64,000 nucleotides of DNA from the NCBI RefSeq assembly GCF_024323335.1, contig NC_066584.1:424097319-424161318 (forward strand). Direction: 5' to 3'. This document shows, piece by piece, positions 11,788-22,800 of this stretch (the first letter of the stretch is position 1; every line of letters starts with the position of its first letter). This DNA is from Lathyrus oleraceus (taxonomy: Eukaryota; Streptophyta; Magnoliopsida; Fabales; Fabaceae). The translations under genes and the position numbers were made by a program. The notes beneath the pieces were generated by a model, which ran no database searches, was not told the DNA's origin, and worked only from the letters and a program-made list of their open reading frames with translations.

Positions 11788-11806
11788 TGGCGACTCCACT
11801 GGGGAC
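11788..11806 (+). other. primer-binding site (tRNA-Arg type)
   Basis: TGGCGACTCCACTGGGGAC begins two bases after the 5' LTR end. It looks complementary to the 3' end of a plant tRNA-Arg, the primer reported for Ogre elements. The tRNA identity is from memory and was not aligned. Confidence 0.8.
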
Positions 11807-13042
11807 ATGTGATGTTGACCTGTGCTGGTCCATCGTCCCTAAGCGGGTCCTTCCTAGCGTTCTAGGATAGTTTAGGTTGCTTGTGTTGTATTACTTATTG
11901 CATTTATTATTCTAACCACTGTATATATTTGCATAAATATTTGCATGCATCATACTATCATGTTGTTGCTGTCCTCTGTGCAGGTGGTTCATCTGATTTG
12001 GGGTGGGTATTCTGAGTGAGGCCCAATACCCAGGCCTGAGTACACACCTAGGATTAGTGTGGTCTCATGTCTCTTCACATGTTGTACGACATGATGCGGA
12101 GACATGTCACCACAGCCGGACGAGGTTCATTTGAGAGAGTCTGGCCGGGTGGAGTTATTCCGCTTAGGTTGGATTATCTCTTTTGGGCTGTTGACTCTGG
12201 TGACCGATCATTTCCCGGATCTTTGGTTTAGACGATCTTAAGGGAGCTACAATGGCACACCCGAAAGGGCAAACCCATTGAGTATCTCTGCCCGATTGTC
12301 GAGACTATTATCCGCCTTAGGGTGACCTGATTAGAATTTACCTGTGAGGGGAGGGTGATTCTTACAGATGCATGTCCAGATGATGACTTTTTGTTCCGTG
12401 GATCAGAGTCCTATTTATAAGTCAGATTTATGGTCATTTATTGCTGAGACGCCGGAGTGTTGTCCGAGTTATTTATCAGTGGGGATCCGTTTATTTCAGG
12501 ATTCCCCGGGCCGAGTTGTTTATCAGTGGGGATCCGTTTATTTCAGGATTCCCCGGGCCGATTCAGAGGATTGTGGTGATCTGCTCAGAGACTGATGATG
12601 ATGATGATGTATCTGTCTTCCGTTTATTTCGGAACCCTTGAGTTGGATTTGTGGTTACATATTCTTCAGATGGTTGTGATCAGTCCAGGGATCCGAGTTG
12701 TGGGTCAGAGCAACAGATGATCAGATGACTTGGGGGATGGCAATGCACTGCATTCATTCATCTGCATCATTCTCATTTTGCATTCATCTGCACCTAAACT
12801 ATGTCTAGCCATATGGGGAGTATTATTGATTGAGAATCTGGTTGAGAGACATCTTGAATTTCAGAATGTGGATGTCAAAATATTATCTGTCTCGATGAAA
12901 CCAGAATCAAAGGACGGAATCTTCCTCATATGGATAGACGTTGCATTCATGCATATTAACCCATTTGCTATTTTGTAGGTGTCGACCGGTGCGCATAGCT
13001 CGTTTGCTCAGATATCCTGCTAGGGGCAACAAATCCAAACTG
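11807..13042 (+). other. untranslated leader of the Ogre-like element
   Basis: Noncoding stretch between primer site and gag. It contains an exact or nearly exact 47-bp tandem duplication at 12466-12512 and 12513-12559 (each with GGGGATCCG and CCCCGGG). Some Ogre elements carry an extra ORF before gag. I see no recognisable version of it here, only short frames. Confidence 0.65.
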
Positions 13043-14296
13043 ATGGATCCTCCCAACGCCGATATCCTCGAACTGAAAGAGATGGTGAGGGATTTGTTCA
13101 GGGTTGTGCAAGGGCTTGCCTTGGGGCAGAAAGCCATGGCCGAGAGATTAGAAAGGATTGAGGGCTGGATGATCAAAGAGAAAGTTCAGGGAAAGGCTCC
13201 GTCATCTGAAGTAACAAATCCCTTTGGCTCTGTGGTGAAGAAATCCCTTGACAGTGGTCAGCCCAAGAAGAAGGTTGAATCAGGTGGTGCGCAGACTAAA
13301 AGAGAAGGCGGTAAGGATCGTTATCACCCTTATGCTGCCACTGTAACTATTCCTGTTGGTAGTTCGCCTGCACCACAGAGATATCCGTCACCTCACCCGG
13401 GAGCACAGAGAGCTGGGAACCAAGTAAGAGGAAAGGGGGTTGATCGTCAATTTGATAAGCCACCCATACCGTATGCTCTTCTGTTGAGGAAGTTGAAAGA
13501 TCTCGGAATGGTACAATTGAGGACATTAGCTCCATTAGAACCTGATCAGAGGCCAACCAACTACGATGAGAATGCTAAGTGCGAATTCCATTCGGGGGCG
13601 TCTGGGCATAACATTGAGGGTTGTAGAGCTTTTAAGCATGCTGTCCAAGACCTGGTGGATTCCAAGGCCATTAATTTTGCACAATTTCCCAATGTTAATG
13701 CTAATCATATGCCCGCGCATGGTGAGGTGGAGATGAATGCAATTTCTGAGGATAGGAAGACGATTGGGTTGGTGAATGGGGATCGGTTAAAAATGCCGAG
13801 GCCTGTGGTCCCAAAACCTCGGAGGAAAGAGGGAACTTTCCCTAGTGTTGATACTTGTTGTATGGCCATCGCCACAGAGGGTGGTGTACCGATGGGGGAT
13901 ATGATCCAGAAGGTGAAGGAAATGGACGGTGGAAAATTTGAAACACCCAATCTGGTAGCTGAAACCGTCAAGGTGGAAAATGACATTGGTGTTGGAAAAG
14001 AGAAAAAACCGTCTGTGTCTTCTTACAAGCAGGCATTGGAAGTGGTGAGAAATGGAGGGATCCCAGGCTGGGGAAAAATCATAGGCATTGTAGTAAAGGC
14101 GGATATGTTTGGGATTGGTTATCATCCAGGTCAAGATTCGTCTGAGCAAAACAGAGGACGTCGTTCGTCGTTCACCTTTGTCAGTGCTGGAATGTTGGAT
14201 TCGGATCACGCCTGTGCGGTAGGTGGAGAAACTGACAGTGACTGGGAGATTGATCAATGGATAAGATCGTGCGTACCAGGAAGCTGGAAGGCTTAA
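13043..14296 (+). CDS. gag: Gag-like protein, shortened (Ogre/Tat)
   Basis: A 417-residue open frame from the ATG at 13043. In-frame upstream codons exist, but the family-typical MDPPNAD start is here. The N-terminus is rich in charged residues (LELKEMVRDLF...RLERIEGWM) and looks helical. Near residues 170-190 (PIPYALLLRKLKDLGMV) and the zinc-binding-like CEFHSGASGHNIEGC (about residues 180-194) it matches the C-terminal part of Tat/Ogre Gag, whose role is to form the particle and bind element RNA. The large capsid region normally lying between these parts seems to be missing, which I infer from family layout. No aspartic protease motif is visible downstream. The frame is intact, unlike pol. 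Product stability and function are unknown. Confidence 0.8.
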   Translation: MDPPNADILELKEMVRDLFRVVQGLALGQKAMAERLERIEGWMIKEKVQGKAPSSEVTNPFGSVVKKSLDSGQPKKKVESGGAQTKREGGKDRYHPYAATVTIPVGSSPAPQRYPSPHPGAQRAGNQVRGKGVDRQFDKPPIPYALLLRKLKDLGMVQLRTLAPLEPDQRPTNYDENAKCEFHSGASGHNIEGCRAFKHAVQDLVDSKAINFAQFPNVNANHMPAHGEVEMNAISEDRKTIGLVNGDRLKMPRPVVPKPRRKEGTFPSVDTCCMAIATEGGVPMGDMIQKVKEMDGGKFETPNLVAETVKVENDIGVGKEKKPSVSSYKQALEVVRNGGIPGWGKIIGIVVKADMFGIGYHPGQDSSEQNRGRRSSFTFVSAGMLDSDHACAVGGETDSDWEIDQWIRSCVPGSWKA

Positions 14297-14604
14297 AAAG
14301 ATCAGCACTGACACTCGTCCGGAAGAGTAATATTTCCTGTTTTCAACTTTATATGCATGAAAGCCATACGTGTTGCCCGACACGTAATGGTTCATTGTAA
14401 GGGCCACCTCATGTTTAAATTTGCATTTTCTGCATCATTAATAAATGGATGTTTTTCAGTCAAAAAACGGTGTTCCCTGTTTTTCATTTATTTTTGCAGT
14501 TTTAAAAAACAAATAAAAATGGCAATGTTTTCATTTTTCCTTTTTGATTTGTCTCGTTCCGAATTCAAAAATATTCTCCGGATCTCGTTGATAACGATTC
14601 GGTT
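14297..14604 (+). other. region between gag and pol; candidate Ogre intron 3' part
   Basis: AT-rich and noncoding. A pyrimidine-rich run ending TTATTTTTGCAG at about 14489-14500 looks like a plant 3' splice site. Ogre elements are known to have an intron between the gag-protease and reverse-transcriptase parts, which makes the position suggestive. I cannot fix the 5' splice site. Confidence 0.4.
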
Positions 14605-15021
14605 ACACCTCATATGACTTCGACAATCTGATCTATCATGCCGAAGAAGAAGGCGAAGAAGATTGTGATCTGCTGGAATTAGCCAGTTTGTCGAAACAAG
14701 AGGAGAAGGTGATTCAGCCGCATGCGGAGCAGGTTGAGATTGTTATTCCAAGCACCGCCGAGGTCAGGAAGGAAGGAAAATTAGAGCCGCTTCAGAGGCG
14801 AGTCGAGAGCAGAATGGTAGCCATGTTAAAAGAGCATGTGGACACCTTCGCCTGGTCATGTCAGAATATGCCAGGGTCGGATACCGATGTCGTTGTGCAC
14901 AAGCTGCCATGGAGAGAAGACTGTCCTCTAGAGAAGCAGAACGCCAATGCCTGTATCAGAGGGCCATGGTGACTTTGTTTCATGATATGATTCATCATGA
15001 AATCGAATGCTATGCTATGAC
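14605..15021 (+). pseudogene. pol: reverse transcriptase remnant (Ogre/Tat pol)
   Basis: An open stretch to about 14950 encodes the segment that precedes the RT core in Tat elements (EEEGEEDCDLLELASLSK, then MLKEHVDTFAWSCQNMPG and DTDVVVHKLP). The frame then jumps to a piece matching the end of the RT palm (YQRAMVTLFHDMIHHEIE), so most of the polymerase core is deleted. At 15011-15021, where the catalytic YVDD codons should lie, the bases TATGCTATGAC show a lost base and a stop follows. It cannot make an active polymerase. The closest intact relatives would be Ogre pol genes. Confidence 0.75.
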
Positions 15022-15192
15022 ATGATAGCAAAGTCCCAAACAGAAGAGGGGCATCTGGCAGATCTGGCCAAGTCGTTTGACCAGTGGAGATAATTCAAAC
15101 TGAGGTTGAATTCAGATAAGTGCACTGTCAGAGTGCGGTCCGGTAAGATGATTGGGGTTCATTGTAAGAGAGGAATCGAGGTTGATCCTGCA

Positions 15193-15224
<32 letters not shown>

Positions 15225-15880
15225 CGCCTGAACCGAGAAAGAAAAAGAGAGGTTCGTGGTTTCTTAGAAAGATTGAACTACCTGTCATGGTTCACATCTC
15301 ATCTAACAGCCACGTGCGAACCTATATTCAAGATGTTGAAAAAAAAGATCAAACGGTCAGGTGAAATAATGATTGCCAAGGGGCATTGGAAAATAAAAGA
15401 ATAAGTCGCAGGAACCTCTGATTCTGATACCTCCTGTGGAATGAACAATTGTTAATCTGTACTTAACGGCCTTCGAGGGGTCTACGAGGTGAAGTGGGTC
15501 AGCATGACGAGTCTTGTCGAAAAGAGCATGCAATTTACCTTAGCAAAAAGTTTACCGACTGTGAAACAATACATTCACTGTTCGAGAAAACTTGATGTAC
15601 TTTGGCATAGGCTGCTCGCCGACTGAGACAGTATATGCTGAGTCATACCACTTTGTGGATTTCGAGATGGATTTGATCAGGTAGATTTCTGAAAGAGCCA
15701 GCAATGACCGGACGGGTTGCGAAAGGGCCAATGATTTTAATTAAACACGATATTTGATATACCTCTCAGAAAGCAATCAAGGGGTGTAGTGCCTGATTAC
15801 ATCGCCCTGCAACTCGTGGAGGATAGTCAACCGATGAGGTTTGAGTTCCCTGATGAGGATATCTCGAGGTACTCCAATCG
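15022..15880 (+). pseudogene. pol: RT thumb and RNase H remnant
   Basis: Translated pieces in shifting frames match the post-YVDD region and RNase H of Tat/Ogre pol: EEGHL-like and RFEFPDED-like stretches (DYIALQLVEDSQPMRFEFPDE at 15800-15865), and the RNase H zone near 15480-15650 (GQHDES, LAKSFT and TLAW-like pieces). Several frameshifts and stops occur. A run of 27 A bases at 15192-15218 sits inside it. The RNase H would normally degrade the RNA strand during reverse transcription. Nothing functional can be expected here. Confidence 0.6.
15192..15218 (+). repeat. poly(A) tract, 27 A
   Basis: A mononucleotide run inside former pol coding sequence, between GATCCTGC and GAGAAACGCC. It probably grew by slippage from an A-rich lysine codon stretch. 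It is not the tail of an inserted SINE or LINE, because coding homology continues on both sides. Confidence 0.9.
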
Positions 15881-15991
15881 AAAGATTGAGAGTAACCGAT
15901 CCCGGAGGAGGGGCCTGACCCCGAATCCGAACGGATTCTGATGTCTGATGGGGAGGTTAAGGTGGATAAGCTTTTGTTGCCTAGATGACAG

Positions 15992-16498
15992 TTGAGTGCA
16001 CCCGCGATGGTGATTGAGTACGAAGTTTTGTATCCCGGGTATAGAACGTCGGTACGCACATCTACTGGGGCAACTCCATTCTCATTGGTATATGGGATGG
16101 AGGCGGTGCTACCGGTTGAGGTTCAGATTCCCTCTTTGAGAGTCCTGATGGACGTGAAATTGCAAGAGGCGGAATGAGTAAGGACCCGGTACGAAGAGTT
16201 GAGCCTGATTGAGGAAAAGAGGCTAGTAGCCATCTGTCATGGGCAGTTATACCAGCAAAGGATGAAGCGTGCTTTTGACAAGAAAGTACGACCTCGGGTA
16301 TATCACGTGGGTGATATGGTGTTGAAAAGGATCCTTCCTCCTCAAAACGATCGTAGGGGCAAGTGGACACCCAATTATGAAGGTCCATTCGTGGTCAAGA
16401 AGGTTTTCTCTGGCGGAGCCTTGTTGTTAACGACCATGGATGGTGAGGATTTCCCATCCCCTGTGAATGCGGACGCAGTTAAAAAATACTTCGTGTAA
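15992..16498 (+). pseudogene. pol: integrase C-terminal fragment (Ogre/Tat)
   Basis: One frame from 15992 to the stop at 16496-16498, interrupted by a single TGA at 16175-16177. It encodes the end of the catalytic core and the C-terminal domain: [11 protein letters not shown], then RAFDKKVRPRVYHVGDMVLK, PNYEGPFVVKKVFSGGALLL and the end KKYFV. Integrase joins element DNA to the chromosome. The HHCC finger and the DDE catalytic residues are missing, having been deleted upstream. The remaining C-terminus is well preserved, with one nonsense codon where a Trp codon is expected (TGG to TGA). A matching C-terminal fragment from another element lies at 56540-56677 on the other strand. Confidence 0.85.
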
Positions 16499-17270
16499 AG
16501 AGACCCGCTGGACGAAAAGAATAAAATAGTCCAGGCAAAAATGGGCATCCCGGCGAACCAAAAAACAGAAAGAAAGGTTCGGGCGAAAATTAGGGATAAA
16601 ATGAAAAATGTACACCCGGCAAGTCGAAAACCTAAGAAGGCGACTTGGGCAAAAAAGGGTATCCCGGTGGACTGAAAACCCGAAAGGGCGGTCCAGGCAA
16701 AAGAGGGATTGAAACGAACAACTGCGTCCAACATGATCGTTTGCGCTTTGGTTAAAGCATCATGGATAATACCCGGTAGGGATCAGTTGGAAGCGTCTTG
16801 TTCAGAAGGCAGAAAGCATGGAGAGTCTGAGGACATATGGGGTGTAACCGAGTTGGAACTCGATGAGGTCACGGGTTTCACATTGCCATTAGGATAGATT
16901 TTTCCTTTTGTGCGCAATTACCTCTTTTCAGGAATTGCTTCCTTTTGTATTGCTCATTTGAGCCACACTTTTCCAATCAATAAAATGCACATTCAGTCAA
17001 ATAATTTTGTTTTTGTTTTTCATTACCGCTTTGATTGCAAAAACATCCAGATATTTTTGATAAAGAATTTTGCATTTTAAGACATACAGGTCCCTTCCAA
17101 TGCATGTTTATAAGATTGAAAGCTGGAAATCTTATTTGGAAGGTTGAGTGACCCAAGTGTAGAAATCTTGACACGCCCGGGGCACGGTTTTATCTGACGG
17201 TCTGTTTTGCAGGTACTGTTAGATATTCGTCACTCACTTGCAGGTTGTGATGTGGAAGCTTTGTAATAGA
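16499..17270 (+). other. 3' untranslated region following integrase
   Basis: Noncoding. 16505-16710 has diverged short repeats around GAAAACCCGAAAGGGCGG and GGGCATCCCGG-type motifs. A related stretch lies on the minus strand at about 56300-56460, also just downstream of an integrase C-terminus. 16880-17200 is AT-rich with no recognised feature. Confidence 0.6.
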
Positions 17271-17519
17271 TCCCCAGAGAGTTCGCTCAGGGACGAATGA
17301 ATGAAAAACGACGGAGTGACGTTGAGACGTACGACGATCCTTGATAATAATCAAGAAGACTCTTCAAAGTCGGAAGGTTGAAAGTATGTAATTCCCCGCA
17401 GAGTCTGACCAGGGACGAGTGCATGAAGAACGATGGAGAGACGTTGCGACGTCCGACGACCTTTGAAATTAACCAAGAAGACTCTTCAAAATCGAGAAAT
17501 TGAAATTTCTGTATAATTC
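17271..17519 (+). repeat. tandem duplication of about 125 bp
   Basis: Copies at 17271-17393 and 17394-17519, both with CAGGGACGA, GACGTTG and AAGAAGACTCTTCAAA, diverged about 20 percent by eye. A short third piece follows. Confidence 0.75.
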
Positions 17520-17689
17520 CCAGGAGTTCAATTTCCGTCGAGCGCGGAGCGATTTGGAATATAAGATGATGGAGCAGAAAAGGTCCAGACGAGTCTGGAA
17601 ACTCTCAAAAGTGGAAAGCTGATACGAGATTGGGAGGTGGATACCATGGTTCGACGAGTCGACGGGTGTTCTATACCAACTTTTCTCAT

Positions 17690-18410
17690 TTCCCAGCTAG
17701 GTCCCCAAGCAGAATCAGAGGACCAACTCCCCAGCAGATCCAAGGTCTGTGACTTCCCCAGCCGAGTCAGGATGGTTATCCCGGTAGGTTTAAACGGTGT
17801 TTCCTCAGCAGCCAGGTCAGAAGGTTGCTACTCCCCGAGTGGAGCGGGTTCAAAGAAATATATCTCCAGCAGTTCCCCGAGTGGAGCGGGTTTCAATGAA
17901 ATATATCTCCAGCAGTGTTCATCCTACCAGTGGATTGGACAAGTTCCCGTAGCGGATGGATTTTTGCATCCCCAGCCGGGTTGATTCTATCTATGGATTG
18001 CATGGGCTGTTCCCCAGCGGAGTAGCATTCGTTTCCCTAGCAGGGTCAGGATGGTCATCCCCAGCAGGTGTCAGATCGATGCTTCCCCAGTTGCCAGACC
18101 TGAAGGTGGCTGTTTCCCCAGCGGAGTATCTGTGAGCATTTCCCAGTGAAGTCGTCAGGTATCTGTGAGGGTTCCCAAAGCAGAGTTGGGATTGATATCC
18201 TCAGCAAGTCAAAAACTGTTGTATCCCCACAGAGTGTTAGTGGTTCTTATCCCCAGCAATTCCCGAGCGGATTGGGTGCAAAGAAGGTTCTTCCCCAGCA
18301 AGGGTCACCTTTTCCCAGCAGCAGTGCTATTCCCCAGCAGGGTGGAGTTGGAGCAATGCCGAGTTCCTCAGCAGAGTGTCTCGTGCTCCCCAGCAGAATC
18401 CCTTGAGGGG
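17690..18410 (+). repeat. region of interspersed TCCCCAGCAGAGT-like motifs
   Basis: About 25 occurrences of a CCCCAGC or CCCCGAG core at irregular spacing of 20-50 bp, plus a 50-bp direct repeat around 17840-17910 (CCCCGAGTGGAGCGGGTT twice). Open frames across it are repeat artefacts. Confidence 0.7.
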
Positions 18411-18550
18411 GATACTTTTTATGCATTCATCATGTAGAATAGCATAGCATATTGCATAGAAAAAATAATAAATCGCGTAGCATTTCCATAACTATGGAGC
18501 ATTACGCAGAAAAAGATCATGCATCATTGTTGCAAGCATAGAGCTAGTCT

Positions 18551-18895
18551 CAAGCCGTGGTTACCGTTTGAGAGGTGGTTGTGCCAGAAAGCGAAGATGT
18601 TACTCTGTGGAGTTTAGCATCACGACGTCAGATCAACAATGTTCCCCAGTAGTGCGATATTGGAGGAAATGTTTCCGTCGGACAGAGATGGAAATAAAAT
18701 CAGAGGACGTTACGCGATCAGCGCGATTCAAGCCGTGGTTACCGCTTGAGGGTTGGTTTTATCAGACAGTGAAGGTGTTACTCCGAGGAGTCTAGCATCA
18801 TGGTTTTAATCAAGGATATTCCCCAGTAGTACGATACTGGAGGGTAAGTTTCTGTCGAGCAGAGATGGGAATGTTAATCAAGAGAGTTTCGGGGT
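18551..18895 (+). repeat. tandem duplication, 178-bp period
   Basis: CAAGCCGTGGTTACCG recurs at 18551 and 18729, followed by matching GTTACTC...GAGT...TAGCATCA and TTCCCCAGTAGT...GATA segments, diverged. Confidence 0.75.
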
Positions 18896-19010
18896 CCAAA
18901 ACGAAAAGCAAGAAAGAAGATAATCCCCAGCTAAACGCGAAGTGTTTGTCTGCCAGGGTTGAATAGAGAGCAGTCGGCTCAGGGCTTGTCATCCTCAGCA
19001 TGGGTCGTTG

Positions 19011-19380
19011 TGGCATTCCGGCCAGTTTCCGATTTCCAGATCGAAGAGGTTCTCAACAGTCAGGACGAAGAACTTGTGGCACTCCGGCCAGTTTCCGATT
19101 TCCAGATCGAAGAGGTTCTCAACAATCAGGACGAAGAACTTGTGGCACTCCGGCCAGTTTCTGATTTCCAGATCGAAGAGGTTCTCAACAGTCAGGACGA
19201 AGAACTTGTGGCACTCCGGCCAATTTCCGATTTCCAGATCGAAGAAGTTTCCGATTTCCAGATCGAAGAGGTTCTCCATAATTAGGACGAAGAACTTGTG
19301 GCATTCCGGCCAGTTTCCGATTTCCAGATCGAAGAAGTTTCCGATTTCCAGATCGAAGAAGCTCATGATGATTAGATCGA
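19011..19380 (+). repeat. 66-bp minisatellite with an inner 24-bp repeat
   Basis: Units start at 19011, 19077, 19143 and 19209, exactly 66 bp apart. The next starts at 19299, 90 bp later, because a 24-bp piece (TTTCCGATTTCCAGATCGAA type) is doubled. All lengths are multiples of three, so several frames on both strands stay open. Translations such as VALRPVSDFQIEEV repeated are most likely by-products. Such arrays are typical of Ogre 3' regions. Confidence 0.85.
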
Positions 19381-19819
19381 TGCAGCTTGCGGCAATCCGG
19401 CCAGTTTCCCGGTATCCAGACCGAAGTGGTATCCAGACCGAAGAGGTGTCCAGACCAAAGGGGTGTTCAGGCCAAGAAAATGAAAAAAGAGTGCTGAGGC
19501 ATTTTCTGGGGTTTCAAATGCAGAGGTCCGAGGATCGTTTGCGCAAAGAAAAATTTTGGGGTTCAAGAAAAGCATAAAAAGAAGAGAGGGTGATAATCCC
19601 GAGCGGATGCGGTTTTTAAACCATGGTTATCCCTGTGTTACCATTTATTTTGGTACCCAGGTCGACGTTTCGAGTTTGTTTCTTCGCCGATGCTGACAGG
19701 CGTTAATTATTATCCCATCAGAGTGCAAATTGTTCGTCTGTTTCTTGGTATTCAATCACTCTTCATCCTGATCATCCGAAAGCCGAGGCTATTCGTATCG
19801 ACAGGTTCACAGTGGATTG

Positions 19820-19831
19820 AATAGGGGCAGC
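19820..19831 (+). other. polypurine tract of the Ogre-like element
   Basis: AATAGGGGCAGC immediately before the 3' LTR start at 19832. This is the second-strand primer site. Confidence 0.8.
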
Positions 19832-22800
19832 TGTAACACCTCAAAATTTGCCCTCCTCTCTTGGGACTAGCATAACATATTGCATATCATTTGTTAGGAC
19901 ATTAGGCATTACATATTGCATATCATGTGGTTACAGTGTGCAAGCCATCCTCCCAAGTCTTGATCAGAAGATGGAGAAGTCAAAAGTGCAAGCCTAGGGT
20001 TTACTGACTGATCATTGGCCATCTGAGGATTGGGCTGTGAATTAGGGTTTTGTGATTCTCAATGGATGTTGGTCTTCATCTTGATTGCAATGATACATCA
20101 TCATCATCATGGTTGGTTATCATCAGAAGAATCAGGACATTGAAGCTCATTCTTTGAGATTAGGGTTTTGACCACTGGTCAACCCTAATCAGTTGCATTG
20201 GGCCAATTAGGGCATGATCAGGAGATGGGGTTTATGATGGTTATGGGGTTCATTATGTGGTTATATTGTGCTTATTGAGGCTAGGGTTTCACCCTTGAGC
20301 CATTTCAGTGGAAGATTGGGGCTCAGATTGATCTATGCATTGCCAGATTCATCTATCAGTTGAAAAAGTCAACTGTGGTCAACTGTACATGATCTGATGA
20401 ATTTGGAGGTGGAAATGAGTTGGATACACTTAATTCATGTTGGAACAAGTGTTGTATGACATCTCAAAGCTTAAAAATGAAGAAAATCAAGTCAGGACAA
20501 GAATTGCCAAAAATAGAAAGTGACTTGTAATTGAAGTTTCCAAAAATGGAAAGTTTTTGACCTCAAGACCACGTGTCCAAAGAAGCTTCAAATGAAAAAT
20601 TGTTCAACATGAAAGTTGTAGATCTTGTTCTCACCTTTCCAAAAAGTCCAAGAACTTGAAAATCCCATGTATGGTTGGAAAATTATGGCTTAGTGAAATT
20701 CAAAAATGACCCATAATCAGGAGGCCATAATTTCCACATGGTTTGTCCAAATTGCAAGTTCTTTATATGCACAAACTCCATTTGACATGTACTTTCATGG
20801 TGCATAATTGGATTTTTCCAAAAGTGGTCAATGCAAAAAGTCAAATTTCAACTGGACAGTTAAAATGGACTAGGGGCAAAATTGTCCAACTTGTGAAATA
20901 ATTGGAATTTTTGAGTGGGGATTTTTGCAACACCTCACAAATGGCATTTGAAACTTGTTGGAATCATCATAACATGCCTAGGCCTTGTGGTTTGGAATTT
21001 GACTTGAAAAATGAAATTGCAAAATTGGACACATAACCATTCACATGTGATTTTTCAAAATACACATCCAATGAGAGTGAAACAAGTTGCAACAGCTCAT
21101 ACATGTCATTTAGAGAGTGTGTGAGCTGTCCATGAGGTGGCAATGAGCTGGCATGGGAAATTCCAATTTTGCCCTTACTTGAAATTAACCATTTTCACTA
21201 ACACCTTCCATTTGGCTAATGATTGTAATTAAGCTTGGATTAAGGTATCATATATATTCTTAATCACATCCAAATCATAACAGAAAACTCACACTTTCCA
21301 AAATCAGATCAAAAACTCATCACATTCTCTCAATTTCCTCAAGAACACTCCAAAACCAAAATTCATCAAACTTCATCCATTCTTGATCAATCTTGGAATT
21401 TCTTTTTGATTTGAACTCCTCTCATCATCATCTCAATCTGTTTGTGGAAGTTGGAGTGAAAAGCAGTGCAAAACTCGACTGTCCAAAATGCATTCATTCA
21501 TGGCAAATCGCGATTTGATGCACTAGAAGCAACCTGGACCTAAAGCAATCACTCTATTCACCTTCCTCATCATCCTTCTACATCTGTTTGTGGAAACTAA
21601 AGCTCAAGAACGCTCGCAACATCACTGCCATTCCAGGTTTTTGATTTTTTCGAATCTCATGTTTGGCTTAATTGTTATATGTATTGTGTAGTGTGTTTCA
21701 CATAGGTTATCGTGATGCTTTTAGATTTGTGAATGATGAACTGTAGCGTGCGAAATCTGGATTTGAAGATACGAACCAAAACCCTAACCTCATCGATTTG
21801 GAAAATAGAGGAACATTTAGGTGAAATTAGGTGGATATTTGGACTCTAGGTTAGAAGACGGTTCCAACGAGTATTAATTTGTTCATTTTGGTGGAAGTTC
21901 ATGGATTACGTGTTCTTCGTGTGCTGGATGAAGAAGAAGAAGTTTTCTGGAAAATTGATGAGTTTGATCCGTTTTTCCATTTAAAAATTTGAATAACCTG
22001 TTTCCCTCCCCCGCGCATTATAATTACAGGAATGCCATTGGCAATTTTAATTAATTAATTTAATTCATTAAAATTCTTAAAAAATCATTAACATGTTAAA
22101 AAATTCATAAAAAATCATAGAAAATTCAGAAAAATATGAGAATTTTTTCTTTGACTTCCTTGTTGACTGTAGATGTTTTTTGACCTATTGGTCAAAGTTG
22201 TGCATGGTAGAAATTATGTTTGACTTAGGTTTGTTTCACATGTATGTAAATTTGATACACTTTGCCATTTTGTTCATGAAATTATCATAGTTGCAAATGA
22301 ATTCTTGAAAATTTTTGTGATGATTGTTGACTGGCTGATGTTTATTTCCATGTAAATTTCATGAATTTTTGATACCTGGTCATTGAGATACAAATTTTTG
22401 AACTTAGGTGTGACAATGTGTGTCACACCTCATTATGCCAACTTGCTGGATTTATTTGAGTGACCTATACTTCTTGGATTAATGTGAAATTTTGCATGAT
22501 GGTTGATTAACATGTTAAGAGGTTATGTGAATTTTTGTGGAATTTTATGTAGCATTTTCAAATTGATTGCTATTTTTCATCTCTGTTAGCCAATTATGCA
22601 AGTTCATGTGACACATGTTTGAATATTTGATGTGAAATGCTCATATGGTATTGAATGATCATGAAATTTGATATGCTTGTAATAGACACATGATGTGACA
22701 TCCCTGTTTTGGTCTCACTCATTTCTTTACTGTTTTCATTGACTTGTGAATTTTTGAAGTAAATGCATGTGTTGATAGTGTGAATTGGAGCATGAAATTG

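Noticed and set aside
15192..15218. Poly(A) tail of a SINE or LINE insertion
   Set aside because: RNase H homology continues on both sides and no target duplication was seen.
17637..18437. Several plus-strand frames of 86-115 residues
   Set aside because: They read through the CCCCAGCAG motif field in different frames with no consistent protein; treated as repeats.
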